In this document: positions 11,725 through 23,700 of the stretch, piece after piece
How positions within the stretch are numbered: position 1 is the stretch's first letter
How the letters are laid out: every line of letters begins with the position of its first letter
From: Eopsaltria australis
Taxonomy: Eukaryota > Chordata > Aves > Passeriformes > Petroicidae
Assembly: GCA_034509425.1 (NCBI GenBank)
Contig: JAVTVJ010001249.1
Span: 248,001 to 312,000, forward strand
Reading direction: 5' to 3'
Length of the DNA: 64,000 bases
Made by a program: the position numbers and the translations under genes
Notes under the pieces: model-generated
Seen by the model: the letters and a program-made list of their open reading frames with translations, nothing else
Database searches by the model: none
What the model was told of the DNA's origin: nothing

Positions 11725-14700
11725 CTATGAAAATACACAAAGTAAAAAACACATTATTTTTTTAATGCCTTTCTATAATGTTAAATGTGACGAAACTTCA
11801 TGTAAGTAGTTGGTTTGTTATATTTTATGCTTGTAATGCTTTTCTCCCATGACTCATATTTACCAATTTTTAAATAAACATTAGACAAAAACGAATAATT
11901 TTGGGATAGATTCTGTCATAATTATGAATAAAATAATATCCATGTCCCTCAAAGGACTGAGTAATACCAGACCAATAGATGCATTCCTTTGCTTCACAAA
12001 AACACCAGCACAGTTTCCCCAGTGTCATTATGATAACTTAGGTTTTTCTTCTGGTTATTTTCTTACCTTGGGCCTACCCTGTCAGCTGCCACTAGCAAAA
12101 AAATGTTAACCCACAGTTTTTCTTGCCTCTTTTGAAGTAAAATTAGAATGCTACAGTCGAAATTACTCTTAAAGAACTGTTCTATTACCTATGGCATTTC
12201 TGTACATCTCTAGTTTCCAATGCACTTTTTTAAAAGATCCATCTCTGAGGCAATAGCTATTGTCTAAAGAGCTCCTCTCTGTGTGTGGGTGTGTGTATGT
12301 ATTTGGGCTTATTAGGCACCTCAGGGTGGGGATAGAGAAATAGTTACAAAAAAACATCACGCCAGACAGAGGAAGAGTGTGTGCTGAAATCTGCAGAAAC
12401 TGGTAAACTTGGGATGGCAAAGGGCTGCTGAGCCTGCCCGTGGACTCCAGCACTCCTCCAGCACCTACCACAGGTCATGTAATCCACATCACCAAGAGGG
12501 CAGAGTCTGCTATAGCTGGACAAAGATTGCAGGGCAGTGTGTGTGAATACAGCTGCTGAAACCAGAACCTCTGGGAGTGACTGTGCACAGCTGCTTGGAA
12601 CACGCTGGCGTGTGGGTGTGCACCCCTGCTCCTGCCTGTGTGCACTGAGTGAAGGAGTAACTGAGAATACTGTGTGAATAGTTCTCTGATGCTAATTGTA
12701 TGACGTTAATTAATAGAAGGTTGAAATTTGTGTTTCCTCCAACTCAATCTCCTCTCAGAGAGCAGGGAATTTATGGTATCTTTTGGGATAGACTGAACAT
12801 GTCATAATCAAATTATTTAAACTTTCCTTTTGAGTGACCTCTTTGAACACTCTTATCCTACCCATGAGACAGTTCTATAATGCTGACTAATTTGGCATAT
12901 TATCATTGCTTAAGCAGGCCTCTAAAAGGAAACGGAATGCTTGAGGAAAAGCAGGAGCACATTTAAGGGCACCAGCTATGTTGGAGATTACAGCATTGGC
13001 AATAACCACCTTTCCACAGAAGGAGCAATGTGTCCTTTCAGCCCATATGACAACAGGAGATGGAAAGAAAATGTCCTGCAGTTATTGCAGTGTACCTCCA
13101 AGAAACTTGAGGATACACCTTCTGTTAGCAGCAAAGCTATAATGGGAAGCAGCTAAAACATTCTGTCCTGACCAAGTCAATGTAACAACAGTATACCTGC
13201 AGCTTCAACCCAAAAATACTGTTAAGAAAGTTGAAGAAAATTTGCCTTTGGGAAAGAAATACCTTCTAGGGACTCAGAATGGTCAAAAGTAAGCATAAAA
13301 AGAATAAGAATGTTTGGAGAAAGAAAACCGGTAGAAGCTAGGAGAGTGATTCGTATCTACAATGCAGAAATTCATGTTAGAGCAGGGGAAATTCCAATGG
13401 GATCTTGTAAAGCAAAAATTGCATACTTGCAAAAGCAGATTGAGATCCAGAAATGTAAAAATGCCTGGTGTACCTGCATGAAATGATGGAAAATTAGATG
13501 GAAAACTTTAAGAGGAAAATTATTTGGAGCATGACATTATGTGACTAGGAGAAGGAAGAACTCAGAGTAGTAGCATAAGGAAACACCATTAGGGCTGGAA
13601 GGTGCAGCAGGTCATTAAAGAACAAAATGTTTTGCAAGAAATCATGGCAGAGGTGATTTTCTATTATGATATGTAAAGAAGGATGATGAGAAGACCTGGA
13701 GAATGTGGTGAACTACTGCCAGAAAAAGTTCCTCCTCAGCACAGGTTCTACAGTAGTAGTCAAGATAATTTGCAAGTTCCAAGAAAAAAGCTACTGAATT
13801 TTAGTTACAATCTGATCCTTTTTTTCCATTCCATTAAATGAAGAACCAATTTACAGCTTAGGTTTCACATTTAACGACAAAAATTAAAACTTCATTCATG
13901 TCCCACAGGTGATTCAAAAGGCACTTGAAATAGAGTACTTAATGCTCATGTCAGGAAAATGCGACAAATATTGTCTTCACTGGCTAAAGAAACTACAGAA
14001 AGAGATGAGAGACAGTAGTATACAAGTTTTAAAAGAAATAGACTCAAAATTATATAAATTCAGATTGAATATGAAGCAATGAACATTACTCCAAGCTAGG
14101 TTCAAGTGTTGCATTCTAAACTAGGAAGAAGCTAGAAGACAAAAAGGAATGGGTTTGAAGGCCAGCTGAAACAGAAAATCTTGTATTGTTATGACACATT
14201 ACGCAAAGGAGCATAGGACACACTGCAATCTACATTTTGCCTCAGATCAAGCAAGGAAATGAGCACGAGAACAAAGAGACATGAATCATACAATGATGAT
14301 AAACTACTAAAACTGAGCTGCCAGTTGGGTCAGAGAAGTTATGGACCTTGGAAGGTATTACAACATAATTTCATGATTTGTGGCTAAAACAGGGTTGATG
14401 ACCCACCAGTGAAAATTTTGTTTGCTCGCCCAACATCATGAGCTTCTTTCTTCCCACTCAGCCTCAGTGCATAGGCTGGGATGGACAAGAGGCTGGGACA
14501 CAGCTGGGACTGCTGTCTCAGAGTGGCCAGAGGGATACTGTATGCCATGTAATGTCATGGCCAGTCACAAAGCCTGGTGTAGAGGATGGAGAATGTGAGA
14601 TTGAGGGGTTGAGTGCTTGCTTCTGCTGGCCTCAATGGTGGCTTGACTTTGATCAGCCCAGAACAGTCCACTTTCACCCTCCATCAGATTTCTACACTAG

Positions 14701-17700
14701 CCATATGTGACTACTGGAGAGTGGATGAGGCTTGCTGATCCCTCCTTGGCTTTCCAACAGATGAATCAACTTTTGGAGCAAAAAAACCCCCCTCAAACTG
14801 CATGCTGGGTGCCAAAAAGGACTGTCCCCCTGCCAGCCTGCTGCCAAACACAGTAAACATGGCATCGTTGCTACTTACAAGGTCAAAACTCCTGAACCGA
14901 GGTATCTTGGTGAACCTCACATGCCGTATTTTGCCTGTTTAGAGTTTATTTTGGCCTACTTAACAGGAGTAAAGAGTAAGTCTCTTAATAAAGTCTTTCA
15001 TCACTGCATAGCCTCTGGTATAATCTCTCTCTTGTTTAGCTTAATCAAACTACTTACTCATATAAATAAAGTAAAATAAAGAGGACTGTGGAATAAAAAC
15101 AGTTACAGCTCTTAACAGAACTTTTACAGCTGCAGTCCTTCAGGTCCCAGTCCACCAAGGCTGGGGTATTCCAGTCAAAACTTTGGGAAAATGCCATCCA
15201 GATGCAATCAGCTAATAACCTTGCATTATCCAGGAAGGAGCAATAGCTTGAAGAGAAGTAGTCAGATTCAGCAATTGAAACTGTTGAATTCTATCTTTTA
15301 GTATTCTTTTAAGCAAATGTGTTAATTCATGAAGATTTGAAACTGAGGAAAAACTGAGTGCTACTAGTACTTAAGAAAAACTGAGAAGTAAAGAATCCAT
15401 CTGCAAAAGTCTGAGGGTAGTAATGGGTCAAGAATAGTAAAATATTATGGTTGAACCAGAACAGAAGTTACACTGAAGTAAGATACTACAGATATGTACT
15501 GAAGAAGATGTATATTTCTTTGATAACCAGTATATACTCACTAATTCTAGCACTTCTGGAAGAGTGAAAAAGAGAAATAGCAAAAATTTACACATAATTG
15601 AAATTACACATTACTGAAAATGGTAAATTGAGAGCTGTCTTACCTACTAGGTGAATTATGAGTGAGGGGTGAGGGAACTGGGAAAACCTTTCCAGTGGAG
15701 AATCTAAAGGGAGATACTATTCTGCAGCTCTGAGATCATTCTGTTGTGTGGTTAACTGCATTTTCTTTTATGGTATTATTAATTATGATAAGCATGCTCT
15801 ATTATAGAGTTAAAATAATCACAGTTATAAGTAAATGCTCCTGAGTGAACTGCTGGGGTTGGCTCCTCCACTGCTGCTCTGGCTGGGAGGTTGCCTCTGT
15901 GTGAACTGGGGCCATAGTTGTGTCTACAGTGCAGTTTTCCATTCCTGCCACAACAGCATTCAGTAAATACTGGTTGTCACCTGTGTTGCCTTTCTGAGTT
16001 AATCCTCAATCAGAAGCAGATGTTATTGTAAACTATTACTTGCTGTAATTTTTAAAAATTATTTTATTGTTATTTCAACTTAATATTTTTATTAAATTTA
16101 ATAAAAGACATTTCAATTAATATTGATTGTGGACCATGTTTTGATAGCCTTGGTTACAGAAATGAATATTTACAGCACTATATGCAACTCTTCCTGGTAT
16201 AACAACAGATTCTCACATTTCTGCTAATTCTTTTGGCAGTCTTCAAATAGAAAAAAGGAAAATGCCTGTCTTTAAGATTTACTGTTCAAAGCTAGCAGAT
16301 TAAATATCACATTACAGCCATGCATAGCTTTGTCATTATCCATGAGAAGTATTTCTCCATCTCAGTGCACTACTCCCACACTTTCTCATCCTAAGGACAA
16401 TGCAGGAATTATTCATCACACTAGAAATTATGCACTGATCAGTACACTCATTTTAGAAGGTTTATTAAGAATCTCATGGTTTAGAGCTGTCTATGATTTT
16501 ACCTCTGCCCAACTGGATGTGGTTCAAGTGTAGGCTTCTGATTTCTCCTTATACAAATGAGTAACATTTTTTCTTCCATTTCAGGGAAGAAAAGAAACCA
16601 TGGTGAGCAGAAAGAAACCATGATGAGCAGATCACTAGCTGTCTTGTTCGGTAATGAATGGGTTCCCAGAAAGAATTTTTTATTTTGACTGTCTTTAAAA
16701 CCCAGAAGTGATAAATAGGTCTCTACAGGCAATTGTTACAGCTCTTTCCAGTTATCTCCCAAAACTTGCAGGCATAAAAACACTAAGTCTCTGTGAACAG
16801 CTTCACAGAAAAGGCATGTATTTTTATGTCCAAAAGAAGTGTATGAAATAAAGAAGTGTATGAAGTATAATTTTCAAGAATCTATATGACTGTGATAGTT
16901 TACAGCATATAAGGAGCGGACAAAGAGTTGCCTTAAAAATTTCCGAAGCTTTGTTGCTTTCTCCTTCTCTGTAGAGTCAAGGAATATTAGTGGCAGGTGA
17001 GTAACTCAGCAGAACTTAAATTGAAGGACCCACTGAGATTTTCCAGGCCCAGAATGAGCTAATTATGTTTATTAATATTAGTAGTGCAGCTCATATCTTC
17101 TGAAAGCTGTTTCAGATAGACTTCAATGAACCAGAATTGTTAATTCAGTATTTTCTGATTTAGGAGTAAGGTTAGCATTTTAGAAATTTTAGGCTGGGAA
17201 TTTCAGGTTTTCAGGGTTTCACAGTCCCTATTATGAAGTTCTGAAACTATTTATGTCCAGATAGTTCATATTTTGCCTATTGAAATTGGAAAGATTGTCT
17301 TTTCAGTTGAATAATAAACCCACAGGGCTACAATCCTAATAGCAATTATTATTAGTTACATTTCCTTACTTTTGTATTTTCTCTAGGTTATAATGTCTAT
17401 TATCCTAAAGTTCAGGTATCCTAAAGAGCAACTCATTTCCTTTACATACCTACTATGTTTTACCATTTCTGTCTAGAAAAGAGCCAACAAAACCAAGCTT
17501 TTGTCACAAAAGCATGTTAAGAAACCACACAGCTATCTGTATTTCTGTCCACAATGCAATCCTGCTGATTTATAATCATCTGATGGGAAGAAATTCAGTC
17601 TGAAAACATGACAGGGTTTTATTACTTCCCAGAAGTTTATGACTGATGGATTCGTTAGTTCTTAAAACGTCATAACTTGTAATCTGATCCTTCTAGGTCT

Positions 17701-20700
17701 GCTAATATACTCATCCAGATTTCCTGGGTCTTGCATAAGAATTTGTACCAGATGAATCCTACTTTGTATCTGCGTCCATTTTGTATAAGCGTAATAGTAC
17801 AGAAAACTTATCCACCTTTCATGTTTTAATTGAAAGTCAGATACTTTGCCTGGAGACTGAAGGATGTACTCATAAATACAAGTCAAGGGAAAATTTCTGG
17901 TTTTCCTTTTTCTGAGGAAAATACAAAAAATCAGCTGAAAGTAAGCAACTTGTCACTTAATGAGTAACAGGATGAATTCAGCTGCCTTTTTCGCAAACCT
18001 ATATTTGCATACACATCTCATACACAGATTTTTATTTGTTTGATCATGACTGTATACCTGTTTAAGGTCAGGATCTTCATGGTGGCATGTTTTCATATTG
18101 CATCTCTCCACTGAAGGATAATCTGGCTCTGAACAGGATGCTTTTAAGACCTGTGTTTACAACAACACAGATTTGTTAATTTTGTACTTTAATTCAGTAA
18201 CTTTTTCTTCATATTTTGCTTTTTAAGCCCATCAAACATGGGTTTCATTCTAAAGAAAGATATATTTTTTCTGGAAGATCATTAATTATTACAATCAAGT
18301 AGTCCAAAATTAATAAATTGATAAGTTCTTGAAAAACTTCCATTTATATATTCTTCCTCTACCATTTGCAATGCAAAATTAATTGGGTTGAAAGCAAATA
18401 CTCAAGACAGTCCTCCAAACTGTTTGATGTCCAGATTTTTATTTAGAAATGCAGCCCTGATTGAACCATATTGCACCAGGATACCATAACTTTATTCCAG
18501 GTAAGAAGCCTTATCATGTTCTGTTCCAGAATCCTTGTTGAGATTAAGGAAATTATTTGTGTTGTGCTGGAAAAAGAAAAGTCTGCGATCTTTCCAACGC
18601 TTTAACATATTTGGTAGACACCAAGTTTGTCTCACCTCATCTTCAGATAAGAACTGCTTTCAATTATGTCAAGAAACATAATCTGGCATTTTAAAATAGT
18701 TCATTGGAAAGTAAAATCCATTGGGGCTCAACACTCAGTTCTACTCCTGATTTGGTGGAACACCTTTCAAACAATTGATTTATAAAAAGGCAACCTCTGA
18801 ACCAGAAAAATCCTTTAAAAAAAGTTGTTGTTTCAGGGTCAGAAAGGAAAATCCCTTTCTGTGAGTAAAAGGCTATAAATATAATTTATGTATCTTATAA
18901 CACACATTTCCGTAGAAAAATTCGGGAAATAGGTTTTATGGAGAGCCATCTCTGAGTTAAAAACAAATTAAAAACATCTAAGACTTTTTCAGGAAGAATT
19001 TGGTTTGGTTTTACACTATCATGCATGGCTGACATTAGAAGAAGGGTCATTCTTTATCTCAACATACCTGTGTAAACAGAGCTTCTTGGACCTTTGCTCT
19101 GTTTTAGACAGTAAATTGCAACATAGCATTCCTCCTCAGACAGATTTTAGCAATGGTTATAACCCCTCACTGGGGAAGACTAGCCTTGCCTTCTCTTCCT
19201 ATCAGAAACAAACCTTCACAGGACTGGAGAAAAAGGGAATGCTTGAACACCAGATGTTAAATGTTTAAAACAGGATGTTTTCTTTTAATCACATTCCTTG
19301 TCTTGTAATGTGGGTTCATAGGAAGAAAATAATTTCCATCTTAAACTCATCTCTTTCCAGAGAGAGATTCTTGCTTTTTACTCCCCTCTTATCTTCCTGC
19401 ATGTTTTCTGGCTAAGAAGCTCCCTCTTCCTCCACAGAGACTGGACCTCAATATCCCTGACTCTCTTCTAGTGGCAGTAGTCAACTACCCAAACCAAAAA
19501 TTTTTGCAATTACCTTCTCTGAGTATTTCCCAAGAAAGAATAAAGGGACGTACTCAGAAATTATGAAATGTGGAAGGTGGTAAGTAAAGAGAATTTGAAA
19601 AGGTCTGTGAAGGAAATTGTCCTATAGTAAGAAAGAGCACCCACAAGTTATAAAGAAAATAAACAACTTCTTACCTTCAGAGAGAGATGCTTCTTACCCG
19701 CGCACAACAGGACAAATTCATTAAGTTTTGATCTCTGTGTGAGGATCACCACATTTTTAGAATCTGCTTTATATAGAGGAGAATATTGTAACAGTATAAG
19801 TATCACTTTATAAAATGAAGCAGAGCTGAATACGCTCTATAAAAAGAAAACATCATTTATAGACATACAAGCATTTATAGGCACTCTTGATACCATTCTC
19901 TTGTCTATATATACTGCCATATATCTACTTTATTTCTCTATTTTATAGGCAATGTATGAAATATCAGTTATAAATTAATATATGTCATATGAACTACAAA
20001 GACATTTATAGTAGTAGATAACACATCTATGTAATAAACCTGTTTATGGTATACACCTGACTATGTATATGTCACTATGAAAAATGTAGCATTTTTTCCC
20101 TTTTTTTCTCTGCATGTTTCTAGATCAAAATCCTTCAGCTGTCATAATTGTGGATGCATTGGATTAATTCCATTTTTGAGCTAATACTGTTTTTTCAGCT
20201 GCAGGAAGTAAGACAATATCACTAATATGGGACATTCTTCAGCCTGATAAACTGATAATGTTCATTGTTTCCTTCTGGTACTTCAAGGTACTTCAATTTA
20301 CTTTTTTCTCAGCAAAAAGTAAATAAATTAAGGAACCCTTTGCCAACTGATACAGCACACGAGAGCATTACCTAGCAAAACCCATTACATTAATGACTAC
20401 TCAATGATGCTATACCTCTCTGACTGACTTGCAAACTTGCTTCAAAAAATACCACTTGTGCTTTTAGAAGTGTCTCAAGTGTACCATTTAAGGGAAAAAT
20501 AGAAAAGAAACTGGCAGTTGATCTATATGTTTAACACTGTAGCATCTGAATACAACTTTTAAAGATGTTAGATTATTATGCATTAACAGGTGCAATTAAG
20601 GAGTTTGGGTTTTTTTGCGTATTACTAAAGGCGTTTTTAGCCTCTGAAATTAGCCTCTCAGAATTAGCAGAATGTATTCATTCCACCTGAGTAATTTTAG

Positions 20701-23700
20701 CAGCTCTTGGCCCTGAGTTTAGTTGCCTTAACTTCCTTTAACTACAATGCTTTTATATTATTCTTCTGAAATAATTTTTCTGAGACAGCTGTAGCATGAA
20801 AATAGCATAGAAATCCTTGTAAAAAAATGAGAAAAACTCTTTAGCCGAAACTGAGTATGCTTTACTCAGTTTACATGGGTATTCAGATAAATATATTCTA
20901 TCATTATTACTTTTTATGACATCACCTTCGATTGTCTCAGCTGCAATTGTCCAATTTCAGTTGTAGCATTTAAGAGGCACATCAACAGGCAAGACAGGTT
21001 TCTTATCCAAGTCAAGAGTGTTCTCACTTGGAGGTAAGAGTGACAATAAAAGAGGTGTGCAGGAGTTCATCCAGTTGACCAGGGACATCTGTCAACATGA
21101 CTTACATCCCTATCTTTCTCCATCTATAGTGTTTATTGTAACTTGCTTATATATTGTTTAGTCTGAGTAAGTCCAAAGGAGCCCAACTTTCTCTATCACC
21201 TCTGACAAATGGTCTATCAGGCAGTCAGTGAATGGAAAGGCAAATCAGGAAACTTTCTGTGATTGCATTTCAGTGATACTTCCACTTTCGCATGGCTTTT
21301 GAATGAATTACCTTGTCTCTCTGGTCACTAAAACCTTACCAGAGTCTAAGAGGCAATTTTAAAATCCATGCAAAGAAAATGCCTTGAAATTAAATAAATT
21401 AATTAACTGCTTGTTTGGGATATCTCTAAAATGAAAAGCTTTGGGATTTGGGAGTATGTCAGTATTTTTATACTGTTCCTTAGAAATCCTCATTTGGCCC
21501 TTCTTCAGGGTTCAGAACTGGACCATATGGATGTTTGTTCTCATTGGTTACAGTAGTCCTTGATGGCTGGAATTGGAGTGCATTTTTTTCCCACTGTAAT
21601 ATCTGAACTAATATATCTTTGATATTCACAATAATTTCTTAAGTGTAAAATATGAAAGTTCCAAAAGTGTGCCTCCTCTTTCTTCAAATTAATTTCTTTT
21701 TGGTTTTCCTCTCCTGCTAAAACAGGTCTTTATGAGTTAAAACTCATATGCCAGCAACAGAATATCCACACTTTTCAATTAAAAAATATTGTATATTCCG
21801 GTTTGTATACAATATATTCCCTCATACAGGTTTGTGTTCTGTCCAAGCCACTACTCTTAATTTGTGAATTTTGTAACTTTGAAGATACCTTTTTATGGAA
21901 CACGGAAAGGCTCTTTTGTTTTTAGAGCTGTCCAGTAAGCTGAGCTAATTGAAAAATCTGGTACAATATGTTACTTCTAATGTCAAGTCTATGTGTAAAA
22001 CACTACTACCTTCTTTTCGTACTCTCAAATGTATCTTCAAAACCAGGCCCTAACAAAGAGATGATACCTTTTATTCCCACAAGAGGCTTATCAGTTACCT
22101 GCTGCTTCAGTCCTTGTGAACACGCTTAACCACGCAATATCTAAAATAGAAGGTATTTAAAAAATATGTGAATTAGATAGCTACATTCCTCAGATTAAAA
22201 AGAATACAAATGATTTAAAGAATTGTTTTGAAACATAATCTGAGAAGGAGTGTGTAATAGCAACAGACATCAGATATCTTTTCTTGAGGGTCTCTGAGTT
22301 CATTTAACCCTGGAAGGCTGTACAGTTAGACTTGTGAGCAGGTACCCTGAAGTCTGAATGCTGAGCCTAAAAAGTGTATTGATTGCTTAATTATCTTTTG
22401 CAGCAGAGAATGCACTTAAGAAACAAGAGGTTGGTGACCAGCAGTAAAGCCTGCTATGCTATTCAAGAGGAGTCTGAAGTGCTTTGGCAATGAAAGTGAG
22501 TATCTTAATATGAAATGTACGAGATTGGAAGGCAATAGATAACAATAGCTGGGAGAAGAGACCAACCCCCACCTGGCTACACCCTCCTGTCAGGCAGCTG
22601 TAGAGAGTGTTAAAGTCCCACCCTGAGCCTCTTTTCCTTCAAGCTAAAAATCCCAGCTCCCTCAGCTGCTCCTCACAGGGCTTGTGCTCCAGACCCTTCA
22701 TCAACTCCATTGCCCTTCTCTGGACATGCTCCAGCACCTCAATGTCCTTCTTGTACTGAGGGGCCCAGGACTGGACACATGACACGTAATAGTACATTTT
22801 AAAATGTCCTGAGTACTATACATACAGTTGATGAGTTTTGATATATAAAGAGTACTACCTTCATGGGATTGTGAATCCTTGGTAGATATTTCATGGTGAC
22901 CATCTTCATCTATATCAAAGTGCACTGTTTTTGAATCTTCAGTTAGTATATAACATTTCACTGTTTCTTGCAGGCTAAATGCTAATAAAAATGAGTTGTA
23001 ATTAATTTTACTATCAACAGACAAATGGCAACATTCCATTAGAAAAAGATAAAGTCAATTTTTTAAACAATCTTTACTTGATAATCTATGTATATTTGAA
23101 CTACGAGCAGTGTAGCCAATGTATACTAGAAGTTACCCAGTGGGCTTAAGCAGTTGTTTGGAAGGCTTGATGTTGGTGTGAAGGAAAATAAATATTTCTT
23201 TGCTTAGAAGGTTATGTCAGTGAGCAGAAAATATGTATCTCAACCTTTCAGAGAGATAACGTGAAAACTTGAATAAGACAAAACAGCTTCCAACCTAAGA
23301 GCCTGAGGAACAGTGTAAGAAAGAGGGATGGTGGGCAGCATGCAGATAGCTGTGTTGTAAAAGACCAAAGACTAATGGGGACAGCATGAATTTGAATGTG
23401 GGAGAGTGGGTCCACATTTGCAGTTGGCTGGTGAATGAGTAGACTTGGAGTAGCCTATGGAGTCCTGTAGGAAGCTTGAGTCAAAGCAAGGTTGTTCACA
23501 GAAGTCTTTGAAAGGAGAGATGTGAAAAATAAAGTTGTAAGTTTCATTATGAAATAAAGAAGAGGTTAAGTAGGGAATGTTTCTCTGCAGCACACTGTTT
23601 ATATATTAGTTTCCTGTATTTCTTAGTTTCCCAATTTTGTATTTTGAATATTGGATCTGGGTATAAACAGGACTTTTAGGTTAGAGTGCAAATGGCTACC

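Larger units (their letters stand above)
11725..17676 (-). other. IL33: IL33 last intron
   Basis: About 5.95 kb. It holds a possible decayed coding stretch (12.94-14.35 kb) and LTR-like sequence (14.40-15.05 kb), and otherwise AT-rich sequence in which I see nothing. Confidence 0.6.

Noticed and set aside
18058..18150. 93-nt open segment on the minus strand with CAG acceptor and CAG/GTATAC donor, in an IL33 intron
   Set aside because: Its open frame is phase 0-0 and cannot join the flanking IL33 exons (phase 1). In the required phase it has a stop, and the peptide has no IL-1 features.
23134..23210. Short segment with GGGTAAC donor just upstream of the 22.98-kb IL33 exon
   Set aside because: The acceptor is poor, and its phase would need a different, weaker acceptor in the next exon. 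The 126-nt exon joins better.
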